Assembly: GCF_938040115.1 (NCBI RefSeq)
Contig: NZ_CALHXD010000113.1
Location: 1 to 12,447, forward strand
DNA length: 12,447 nucleotides
From: an uncultured Campylobacter sp.
GTDB taxonomy: Bacteria > Campylobacterota > Campylobacteria > Campylobacterales > Campylobacteraceae
Direction: 5' to 3'
Below, in pieces: positions 1 to 6,219 of this stretch; positions within the stretch are counted from its first letter, which is position 1, and each line of letters begins with the position of its first letter. The translations under genes were made by a program, and so were the position numbers. The notes below the pieces were generated by a model. That model had not been told where the DNA came from, did no database searches, and worked only from the letters and a program-made list of their open reading frames with translations.

Positions 1-1
1 T

Positions 2-114
2 GCAGTTGCGAGGCAAAGCCGAAGCAAAAGAGCTCCCTTTTATATCCACTTTTCTCTTTTCTTTGGTAGAGGAAAAAAAGAGGGGGCTTTACTTCGCCTG
101 CGGCTCGTAACTGC
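2..114. repeat. Long imperfect inverted repeat at the left edge
   Basis: The 11-base arm GCAGTTGCGAG at 2-12 is answered by CTCGTAACTGC at 104-114, complementary except for one G-T wobble. Further in, the GCCGAAGCAAAAGAGCTCCC region (19-38) roughly mirrors the GGGGGCTTTACTTCGCC region (82-98). Together they could fold into a long imperfect hairpin around an A/T-rich loop. No open reading frame covers it. It could be a transcription terminator for a gene to the left, a degenerate mobile-element end, or a relative of the dispersed repeats in this window. The left edge prevents a better call. Confidence 0.4.
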
Positions 115-234
115 TTCTTAAAAAGCTGCGAGCAGAATGTGAAGCAGAGCAGACCTACTTACTAAGCGTCGCAATTTTTTGAGTTAAATTTGAATGTGAT
201 AAATTTGGATTTTCAAGATGCGGGTCTGGGCAGG

Positions 235-275
235 TCAAATTTGAAGCAGAAATTTACAAATTTGACTTCAAATTT
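235..275. repeat. Cluster of TCAAATTTGA-like words
   Basis: TCAAATTTGA at 235-244 is a perfect 10-base palindrome. It is followed by CAAATTTGA near 257-265 and TCAAATTT at 268-275. The same word family recurs through the window in genes and gaps, so it probably reflects genome-wide oligonucleotide bias, though three copies in 41 bases is dense. Confidence 0.4.
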
Positions 276-298
276 AATACAAAACGATAAGGCGAAAC

Positions 299-400
299 AT
301 TTTTTCGTCAGACGAGGCAGCGGCGAGCGAGGCGAGGGAGCGGACTAGCCGTCCGTGACCGAAGCCGACTGAGCTGGTAACGAAGTATGGCGGAAAAAGA
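299..400 (+). repeat. Structured dispersed repeat, copy 1
   Basis: This roughly 102-base element matches the minus-strand element at 8289-8392 in order and spacing. Both have an ATTTTTTC...AGACGAGGC left end, a 22-base segment ending in GGAG, a hairpin, GAC(C/T)GAA, then AACGAAGTAT and GAAAAAGA at the right end. Here the central hairpin is GCGGAC (340-345), loop TAGCC, GTCCGT (351-356). The stem bases differ from those of the other copy but pairing is kept. It sits just 3' of the uvrB stop codon, on the strand opposite to uvrB. Its function is unknown: it could be a REP/MITE-like element, a terminator-like structure, or a small structured RNA. Confidence 0.65.
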
Positions 401-413
401 CAAGCTGTTAAAT

Positions 414-2390
414 TTAAAGTTTGCGGATTTTGGCGATCTCGTCGCGCAATGCCGCCGCCTTTTCAAACTCCAGCTGCGCCGCCGCCTCCAGCATCTGTTT
501 TCTTAGCTCTTTGATTATGCTCGCTCGCTCGGCGGCAGGCATTTTTTCCAGATTTGCGCCTTTTCTTAAGATCTCCGTGCCGTCCTCGACGTGCAGGCTC
601 TCCTCGATATTTCGGCTAGCCGAGCGCGGCGTGATGCCGTGGGCGCGGTTGTATTCGTCCTGCATCTTGCGGCGTGCCAGCGTCGTATCCATCGCTTCTT
701 GCATTGATTTGGTGATCTTTTTGGCAAACATCAGCACCCGTCCGTTTACGTTTCTAGCCGCACGCCCCATCGTTTGGATTAGGCTTGTCGTCGAGCGTAA
801 AAAGCCCTCCTTGTCGGCGTCCATGATGGCTATGAGGCTAACCTCGGGCAGGTCAAGCCCCTCTCGGAGCAAATTTATACCGATGAGCATATCAAACTCG
901 CCGCTACGCAGTCCGCGGATGATCTCGTTTCGCTCGACGGCGTCGATATCTGAGTGCATGTACTTGACCTTGATGCCTAGCTCGGTGTAGTAGCGGCTGA
1001 GCTCCTCGGCCATCTTTTTGGTGAGCACGGTTACTAGCACGCGTTCGTTTCTCTCGATCGTTTTTTTAGCCTCGTCAAATAAAATCTCCACCTGATTTTC
1101 ACTGTCTTTTATCTCGATTAAGGGATCGAGCAGTCCCGTCGGACGTAAAATTTGCTCATAGACGTGGCCGCAGCTTAAATTTATCTCGTATTCGTTTGGG
1201 GTCGCCGAGACGAAAAGAAATTTGGCGCGTTTGTTTATAAACTCGTCAAATTTGAGCGGACGGTTATCTAGCGCGGACGGCAAACGAAAGCCGTACTCCA
1301 CAAGCACCTCTTTGCGGCTGCGGTCGCCTGCGTACATACCGCGAAACTGCGGCAGACTCACGTGGCTTTCGTCCACGATGACGAGATAGTCCTTGCCGCC
1401 AAGCTCGAAATAATCAAACATCGAGTAGGGCGTCTCTCCGGGCTTTTGCCCCGTTAGGTGGCGCGCGTAGTTTTCGATGCCTTTGCACATGCCCGTACTG
1501 CTCATCATCTCCAGGTCAAACTCCACTCGTTGTTTTAGGCGCTGAGCTTCTACAAGCTTGCCTTGCTCGTTAAATTCTTTTAGCCGCTCTTCTAGCTCCT
1601 CCTCGATCTGTTTGATGGCGATTTTTAGGCGGTTTTCGCCCACGATAAACTGGCTGGTCGGGTAGAGGATAAATTTTTTAAGGTCGTGTCTTTTTTTGTT
1701 TTCCAGCACGTCCAGGCTATACATCGTCTCGATCTCGTCGCCGAAAAACTCGATCCTAAACGCCTCGTCGTTAAAATACGCGGGATATACGTCCACCACG
1801 TCGCCGTTTACGCGAAAGTCGCCGCGGTCGAAGTAAATGTCGTTTCGCTTGTATCCCATATCAACGAGCTTTTGTAGCAGCGCGCGCTGGTTGATTTTAT
1901 CGCCGACGTTTAGGTATGCGACCATGCCTTGGTATTCGCTAGGATTGCCTAAGCCGTAGTTGGCCGACACCGACGCCACGCACACGACGTCGTCAAAGCT
2001 AAGCAAACTAGCCGTCGCAGATAGGCGCAGACGCTCGAGTTCTTCGTTTACGGAGCTATCTTTTTCGATGAAAAGATCTTGACGCGGGATGTAGGCCTCT
2101 GGCTGATAGTAGTCGTAGTAGCTGATAAAATACTCCACGTGATTTTTAGGGAAAAAGCCTTTAAATTCGCTATAAAGCTGCGCGGCGAGGGATTTGTTGT
2201 GCGTCATGATTAGCGTTGGCATATTTAGCTCGCGTATAACGTTTGCCATCGTAAAGGTCTTGCCCGAGCCCGTGACGCCTAAAAGCGTTTGGTATTTGTT
2301 GCCAGATCTTACGGAGGCTACGATATTAGCGACTGCGCGGGCCTGATCCTCGCTCGGGCTAAATTTGGACGAAATTTCAAAATTTTTCAT
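414..2390 (-). CDS. uvrB: UvrABC excinuclease subunit B
   Basis: UvrB is the cytoplasmic damage-verification helicase of nucleotide excision repair. It is loaded by UvrA, opens DNA around the lesion and recruits UvrC. The 658-aa product has the usual family length and all landmarks: Walker A GVTGSGKT (38-45), the tyrosine-rich beta-hairpin around 89-100 that inserts between strands, the DESH Walker B box (340-343), helicase motifs INLLREGLDLPEV (505-517) and QTMGRAARN (539-547), and a C-terminal UVR motif (about 622-657) that contacts UvrC or UvrA. The ATG at 2390 has AAGG seven bases upstream on the minus strand. The gene diverges from the small-gene/pseudopilin/priA set. No recognisable LexA-type operator was seen. 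The family call is near certain. Confidence 0.98.
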   Translation of the reverse strand: MKNFEISSKFSPSEDQARAVANIVASVRSGNKYQTLLGVTGSGKTFTMANVIRELNMPTLIMTHNKSLAAQLYSEFKGFFPKNHVEYFISYYDYYQPEAYIPRQDLFIEKDSSVNEELERLRLSATASLLSFDDVVCVASVSANYGLGNPSEYQGMVAYLNVGDKINQRALLQKLVDMGYKRNDIYFDRGDFRVNGDVVDVYPAYFNDEAFRIEFFGDEIETMYSLDVLENKKRHDLKKFILYPTSQFIVGENRLKIAIKQIEEELEERLKEFNEQGKLVEAQRLKQRVEFDLEMMSSTGMCKGIENYARHLTGQKPGETPYSMFDYFELGGKDYLVIVDESHVSLPQFRGMYAGDRSRKEVLVEYGFRLPSALDNRPLKFDEFINKRAKFLFVSATPNEYEINLSCGHVYEQILRPTGLLDPLIEIKDSENQVEILFDEAKKTIERNERVLVTVLTKKMAEELSRYYTELGIKVKYMHSDIDAVERNEIIRGLRSGEFDMLIGINLLREGLDLPEVSLIAIMDADKEGFLRSTTSLIQTMGRAARNVNGRVLMFAKKITKSMQEAMDTTLARRKMQDEYNRAHGITPRSASRNIEESLHVEDGTEILRKGANLEKMPAAERASIIKELRKQMLEAAAQLEFEKAAALRDEIAKIRKL

Positions 2391-2419
2391 TTTTTACCTT
2401 AAAAATCAGCTTTTTTTGT

Positions 2420-2440
2420 TACAATTACGTAAAATTATAC
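2420..2440. promoter_or_regulatory. Overlapping divergent promoters for uvrB and the 77-aa gene
   Basis: The 67-base gap between the two start codons holds -10-like boxes on both strands. On the minus strand TATAAT (2439-2434) would start uvrB transcription near 2427. On the plus strand TACAAT (2420-2425) or TAAAAT (2430-2435) would start the small gene near 2432-2442. The boxes interleave, so the two polymerases could not occupy both at once. No clear -35 boxes are seen, as expected for Campylobacter housekeeping promoters. Start sites are inferred. Confidence 0.5.
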
Positions 2441-2457
2441 CAAAACTAAGGAAAAAG

Positions 2458-2691
2458 ATGTTTGATAACGATAAAGTACTAAACACCCTAACTGACAAAG
2501 TAAACGACCTGCTGGCTAGATATAATGAAATCTGCGAAGAAAACGAGTCTCTACGCAACGAACTAATCAGCGTCAAAGCCCAAAACGAAGCCAAAACAAA
2601 CCAAATCACCCGCCTAGAAGAAGACCTAAGAACCAAAAACACCGAGAGCGACGACGTTATCCGCAAGATCGAAGCGGTACTGGGAAAATAA
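2458..2691 (+). CDS. Small coiled-coil protein (77 aa), ZapB-like in appearance
   Basis: This is a hypothetical cytoplasmic protein. Nearly the whole chain (about residues 5-75) is charged and heptad-like, rich in Glu, Lys, Asn and Leu, as in a single long parallel coiled coil. There is no signal peptide or membrane segment. An ATG further upstream in the same frame (2365) would cross the uvrB start; the ATG at 2458 has AAGGA (2448-2452) at good spacing and is preferred. It is followed after 7 bases by another small gene, and similar small ORFs occupy this position in C. jejuni (from memory). Size and composition resemble the division factor ZapB, but short coiled coils match many things by chance, so the function is not assigned. 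Confidence 0.8.
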   Translation: MFDNDKVLNTLTDKVNDLLARYNEICEENESLRNELISVKAQNEAKTNQITRLEEDLRTKNTESDDVIRKIEAVLGK

Positions 2692-2698
2692 ATAAACT

Positions 2699-2923
2699 AT
2701 GAAAAAAATAACGGTAAAAATAGCTTCCACATTCTACAACATCAGCCTCGAGGACGACTTTGCCCAAAATTTTGAAAAAGAGTGGGAGACCTTTACCGGA
2801 GGCAAAAAGTATCTCGACGTCAAAGAGCTACTAAGCGCCTTTGTCCAAAAATGCTATGAAAACTATCAGCAGGAGCGCGATCTGCGCTCTTTAGCCCAAA
2901 AAGTAAGTAAAGAAATAAGTTAA
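2699..2923 (+). CDS. Conserved small hypothetical protein (74 aa), possibly ZapA-like
   Basis: I do not firmly recognise this protein. It starts with a short beta-rich segment (KKITVKIASTFYNISL, residues 2-17), followed by a mostly helical, charged remainder with a single Cys in QKCYENYQQ. There is no export signal or membrane segment. A small strand-strand-helix layout next to a coiled-coil gene recalls the ZapA/ZapB pair that cross-links FtsZ, but similarity by eye is weak and length is shorter than typical ZapA. The gene lies 7 bases after the stop of the upstream coiled-coil gene, so the two are probably co-transcribed and translationally coupled. The ribosome-binding site is poor, which fits coupling. 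Confidence 0.75.
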   Translation: MKKITVKIASTFYNISLEDDFAQNFEKEWETFTGGKKYLDVKELLSAFVQKCYENYQQERDLRSLAQKVSKEIS

Positions 2924-3001
2924 ATTTTATCCTAGATTACTTTTCTACACGCACCCATATAAAAAGATTTCATTTTAATCTATTTTTAAGCTAATTATCT
3001 A

Positions 3002-3007
3002 TATAAT
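3002..3007 (+). promoter_or_regulatory. -10 box of pseudopilin gene 1
   Basis: TATAAT lies 49 bases ahead of the ATG at 3056 and is preceded by A/T-rich, T-tract DNA, the usual Campylobacter sigma-70 layout. It predicts a start near 3014, giving an approximately 42-base leader that begins with a hairpin. AAGGAG at 3044-3049 is a strong ribosome-binding site. Confidence 0.6.
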
Positions 3008-3015
3008 TCCGCCAA

Positions 3016-3033
3016 CTGCATAAGTGTATGCAG
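3016..3033 (+). promoter_or_regulatory. Hairpin at the 5' end of the pseudopilin leader
   Basis: CTGCATA, loop AGTG, TATGCAG is a perfect 7-bp stem with a 4-base loop. It starts about two bases after the predicted transcription start. No T-tract follows, so it is not a terminator. A stem at the extreme 5' end of an mRNA can protect it from 5'-dependent decay; that role is inferred. Confidence 0.5.
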
Positions 3034-3055
3034 AAATAAACACAAGGAGTCTCAT

Positions 3056-3601
3056 ATGAGAAAAGGTTTTACAATGATTGAGTTGATCTTCGTGATCGTT
3101 ATTTTAGGTATTCTAGCTGCTGTAGCAGTACCAAGACTAACTGCAACTCGTGATGATGCTGAGATAGCAAAAGCTGCAACAAACGTAAGTACTTTAATAA
3201 GCGATATCGGAGCTTACTATACTTCACAAGGAAGATTTGGTACAAAGGCACAAATGAGTAACGTTGTTATTAGTGGCGGTACTGATCTTAATATAGCTGC
3301 AAATGGAACAGCGACTGGAACAGCGACTGGAAATCTACAATCAGCCGGCAAAAACTGCCTAGCATTCACGCTTACTCCAGAGGTAAATAACGCAACCACT
3401 AGAACGCCAGCATTTGTAACTATAGCAGCTGGTGCTGATGCCGCTGCGCCTATTTGTGTAAAAGTTATAGCTGATCCAGAGATTCAAAAATATATGAATG
3501 CACAATTTGTAGGTCAAACATTTAATACTGGTACAAACCAATGGGAAGCTGCTCCTGCTGCCAATGGTGTACAGATTACAGGACTATCTGTAGTTAGATA
3601 A
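3056..3601 (+). CDS. Type II secretion/type IV pilus-like pseudopilin 1 (prepilin-type N-terminal methylation signal)
   Basis: The 181-aa precursor opens with a textbook class III leader: MRKG, then FTMIEL and a hydrophobic helix to about residue 26 (IFVIVILGILAAVAVP). Prepilin peptidase should cut after Gly4, leaving Phe at +1 and the conserved Glu at +5. The signature RDDAEIAKAATNVSTLISDI follows. Two Cys residues in the globular part (in KNCLAF and PICVKV) may form a disulfide. The mature protein would assemble as a subunit of a pseudopilus or competence-type fibre in the inner membrane and periplasm. It has its own promoter, leader hairpin and terminator, which suggests strong independent expression. 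An in-frame GTAT repeat lies near residues 84-91. Which system it serves (DNA uptake or secretion) cannot be told from this window. Confidence 0.92.
   Translation: MRKGFTMIELIFVIVILGILAAVAVPRLTATRDDAEIAKAATNVSTLISDIGAYYTSQGRFGTKAQMSNVVISGGTDLNIAANGTATGTATGNLQSAGKNCLAFTLTPEVNNATTRTPAFVTIAAGADAAAPICVKVIADPEIQKYMNAQFVGQTFNTGTNQWEAAPAANGVQITGLSVVR
3305..3331 (+). repeat. In-frame 12-bp tandem repeat within pseudopilin gene 1
   Basis: The unit GGAACAGCGACT occurs at 3305-3316 and again at 3317-3328, followed by GGA. It encodes Gly-Thr-Ala-Thr twice. Because the unit is a multiple of three, gain or loss would change the protein by four residues without a frameshift. Confidence 0.85.
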
Positions 3602-3631
3602 TACCTTTGGTCTATTTAATTTAGAAATGTT

Positions 3632-3657
3632 GGGCTCGACTAGATCGAGCCCTTTTT
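3632..3657 (+). terminator. Rho-independent terminator after pseudopilin gene 1
   Basis: GGGCTCGA, loop CTAGA, TCGAGCCC makes a perfect 8-bp GC-rich stem followed directly by TTTTT. It lies 30 bases after the stop codon of the first pseudopilin gene, and separates its transcript from the second pseudopilin gene and priA. Confidence 0.92.
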
Positions 3658-3718
3658 AAATTTTACCTACCAATTTTTACTTATTTTTAATAATCCTTTA
3701 TATCAAGAAAGGGCCTCA

Positions 3719-4132
3719 ATGAAACGCGCTTTTACGCTAATTGAACTTGTTTTTGTAATAGTTATTATAGGTATCTTGGCTGGAGTAGCAGTGCCTAGAC
3801 TGTTTGTTACTAGGGACGATGCAATAATCACGCGAGCAAAATCTGACATAGCATCTATAAGAAGCGCGATAATAAACTCATACAATACCAATATGTTATC
3901 CGGTAGATTCGCGTATCCAGCTCTTGAGGGTACAAATAATGATGTACTTTTTGAAGGGGTTTTACAAAACGGTATAGTTCCTAGTAGGCAAAGTGGCTGG
4001 ACTAGTAGCGCAGCTAATGTCTATGTTTTTACATTGAGGAACAGAGCGGCTACTTTTACGTACACTCAAAATACTGGAACTTTTGTGTGTGCCGATAACG
4101 AGGCCGGTCGATTTTGTCAAGAATTGGAGTAA
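3719..4132 (+). CDS. Type II secretion/type IV pilus-like pseudopilin 2
   Basis: The 137-aa precursor starts MKRA-FTLIEL with a hydrophobic helix to about residue 26 (VFVIVIIGILAGVAVP), the prepilin-peptidase signal. The residue before the cut is Ala rather than the common Gly, while Phe +1 and Glu +5 are kept. Like the upstream pseudopilin it continues with a TRDDA-I-RAKSDIASIRSAI helix, so the two are probably paralogues, but the C-terminal domains differ. A C-terminal Cys pair (VCADNEAGRFCQE) could close a disulfide loop as in many pilins. AAAGGG at 3708-3713 is the ribosome-binding site. The stop overlaps the priA start (TAATG), so the two genes are very probably one transcript. It is likely a minor pseudopilin of a DNA-uptake or secretion apparatus. 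Confidence 0.9.
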   Translation: MKRAFTLIELVFVIVIIGILAGVAVPRLFVTRDDAIITRAKSDIASIRSAIINSYNTNMLSGRFAYPALEGTNNDVLFEGVLQNGIVPSRQSGWTSSAANVYVFTLRNRAATFTYTQNTGTFVCADNEAGRFCQELE

Positions 4133-6219
4133 TGCTCTACTACCAAATAATTCCAAGCGGCTTAAATCTTAAGCCGCTTACATATTGTTCAGATTTTAAA
4201 ATACCCAATTTTACCCAAGTCTTAATCAATATAAAAAATAAAAAAACTATCGGCTACGTCCTCCAAAGCGTGGCCGAGCCGAATTTTAAAACGCTTGAAA
4301 TTTTAGAAATTTTACCCGCCACGCTTACACCGATACAAATTTCGCTTTTGAAATTTATCTCGCATTACTATGTCGTAAATTTATCTATCGCGGCTGGGCT
4401 TTTTATTCCGCTAGAAACTGAAGCGCCTTGCTTGCAGAATTTGACGCAAACGCAAATTCTGAGCGATAAAAACGAGACAAATGCAAAATTTGACGATAGC
4501 AAAGAGTTAAATTTGACTACGGAATTAAACGAAACATCGCAGTCAAATTTGCCCCAAAATTTAAATAATAATAGCTTGCAAGAAAATTTGAAATTAAATG
4601 AGAGTGTTGCTACTAAATTAAATTTTAATAATCCCGTACGGTCGCCAAAAATAAGCACCGACCAATCAGCTACGATGGAGTTTTTTTCAAAAATCTCAAG
4701 CTTAAACCAAAACCAGCAAGAAGCGCTAAATTTTGCAAAGAGTCATAAAACGAGTTTGATTTTCGGCGATACGGGAAGCGGTAAAAGCGAGATTTATTTT
4801 TCGCTCATCCGCGAGTATCTGCTCGCAGGCAAGCAGGTTTTGCTTTTGATGCCGGAAATCTCACTCACGCCGCAGATGACGAAGCGACTAAAAAGCTATT
4901 TCGGCGAGAAGTTTGGCGTATGGCACTCCAAAATAACTCCAAAAAAGCGCGGCGAAATCCTGCAAAAGTTTCAGAGTCGCGAGATAAATTTGATCGCAGG
5001 CGCGCGTTCGGCGCTATTTTTGCCGTTTACCGAGCTTGGGCTCATCATCGTCGACGAGGAGCACGACGACAGCTACAAATCCGCGCAAAATCCGCACTAT
5101 AACGCCCGCGACCTCGCGCTATTTTTGGCGAGCAAATTTGACGTCAAAGTTGTGCTTGGCTCCGCGACTCCTAGCGTCGTGAGCTTTAAAAAACAGCCCC
5201 ATTTTAGGCTGAGAGGAACGTTTTTTAAAAGCGAGAAAAAATTTATCTACGACGAGAGCGAGACGGGGCTCAGCGACGTGATCATAGGCGAACTTGCGGC
5301 GAGTTTTGCGAGCGGTAAGCAGGCGGTCATATTTTTACCGACGCGCGCGAACTTTCGCTATCTGTTGTGCCGTGAGTGTGGCAGCACGATAAAGTGCCCG
5401 TTTTGCAGTGTAGGAATGAGCTTTTACAAAAAGCGAAATTTGCTAAAGTGCCAGTACTGCGGTTTTACGACGTCTGCGACGTGCTCGTGCGATAAGTGCG
5501 GTAGCGAGATGATCAAGGCGAAAAAAATCGGCACCGACGAGCTGACGGACGCCCTGCGCTTGGCGTTTCCAGCGGCTAGGATTGAGAAATTCGACCGCGA
5601 TGAGATCACGACGCAAAACAAGCTCGAAAAGACACTAAAAGCCTTTAACGCGGGCGAGATAGACGCTCTCGTCGGCACGCAGATGTTAAGCAAGGGGCAC
5701 GACTACCACAACGTGGATCTTGCCGTCATTATGGGTGTAGATGAGCTACTAAATTTTCCTGATTTTCGCGCTCGAGAGCGAACGTTGGCACTGGCGATGC
5801 AGGTGGCTGGCAGGGCTGGGCGCTCGGGCGAGGGGCGCGTGGTCGTGCAGAGTAGGCAGCGGGAGTTTTTTGAAGATTTTATCGCGGATTACGACGCATT
5901 TTTGACCGAGGAGATAGCGGCGCGCGAGCCGATATATCCGCCGTTTGCTAGGCTTTTGCGCGTTGTCGTCTCCGAAAAAAGCGAGCAGGCGGCAAAGCAA
6001 AGGCTTGAAATTTGCGTAGCCGAGCTTGAAAATTTACGCGCCGCCGAAACCTCGCTCGAGATAGTCGGGCACGGCAAGTGCGCGATCGAAATTCTCGGCG
6101 GTAAATACCGTTTTGAGATTTTACTACGTTGTGCCTCTCACGCTCCGCTTATAAAAGCCGCTCGCATCTGCGCCGTGCACGGCTTTGACGTCGATATGGA
6201 TCCGATAAATTTCTCGTAA
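4132..6219 (+). CDS. priA: Primosomal protein N' (replication restart helicase PriA)
   Basis: PriA binds stalled forks and D-loops and reloads the replicative helicase. The 695-aa product shows an N-terminal 3'-fork-binding domain (1-95), Walker A GDTGSGKS (212-219), DEEH (308-311), an eight-cysteine zinc region (C413/416, C422/425, C440/443, C453/456, plus an extra C451), GTQMLSKGH and QVAGRAGR, all as in E. coli PriA. Residues about 96-182 are an Asn/Leu/Thr/Ser-rich low-complexity stretch where the E. coli protein has a winged-helix domain; the DNA there is very AT-rich. The ATG at 4132 shares its A with the stop of the upstream pseudopilin gene and has GGAG just before it. An in-frame TTG at 4114 would add six residues but is less likely. 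Confidence 0.97.
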   Translation: MLYYQIIPSGLNLKPLTYCSDFKIPNFTQVLINIKNKKTIGYVLQSVAEPNFKTLEILEILPATLTPIQISLLKFISHYYVVNLSIAAGLFIPLETEAPCLQNLTQTQILSDKNETNAKFDDSKELNLTTELNETSQSNLPQNLNNNSLQENLKLNESVATKLNFNNPVRSPKISTDQSATMEFFSKISSLNQNQQEALNFAKSHKTSLIFGDTGSGKSEIYFSLIREYLLAGKQVLLLMPEISLTPQMTKRLKSYFGEKFGVWHSKITPKKRGEILQKFQSREINLIAGARSALFLPFTELGLIIVDEEHDDSYKSAQNPHYNARDLALFLASKFDVKVVLGSATPSVVSFKKQPHFRLRGTFFKSEKKFIYDESETGLSDVIIGELAASFASGKQAVIFLPTRANFRYLLCRECGSTIKCPFCSVGMSFYKKRNLLKCQYCGFTTSATCSCDKCGSEMIKAKKIGTDELTDALRLAFPAARIEKFDRDEITTQNKLEKTLKAFNAGEIDALVGTQMLSKGHDYHNVDLAVIMGVDELLNFPDFRARERTLALAMQVAGRAGRSGEGRVVVQSRQREFFEDFIADYDAFLTEEIAAREPIYPPFARLLRVVVSEKSEQAAKQRLEICVAELENLRAAETSLEIVGHGKCAIEILGGKYRFEILLRCASHAPLIKAARICAVHGFDVDMDPINFS

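Noticed and set aside
74..86. A7 and G5 runs near the left edge as a phase-variation tract
   Set aside because: The runs are short and lie outside any gene; no homopolymer of the length typical for Campylobacter contingency genes was found in the window.
421..990. 189-aa open frame on the plus strand inside uvrB
   Set aside because: It lies wholly within the strongly supported uvrB on the other strand; its Ser/Arg-rich composition is a codon-shadow pattern and no sensible ribosome-binding site is seen.
3016..3033. Leader hairpin as a terminator or attenuator
   Set aside because: There is no T-tract after the stem and no leader peptide; it sits at the 5' end of the predicted transcript.
4114..4131. 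TTG start for priA six codons upstream
   Set aside because: The ATG at 4132 coupled to the preceding stop codon gives the expected N-terminus; the extra residues overlap the pseudopilin end without need.
4368..4658. 96-aa minus-strand frame inside the priA linker
   Set aside because: It overlaps the priA reading frame, its Phe/Lys/Leu-rich product mirrors the AAATTT-rich DNA, and no start signal is convincing.
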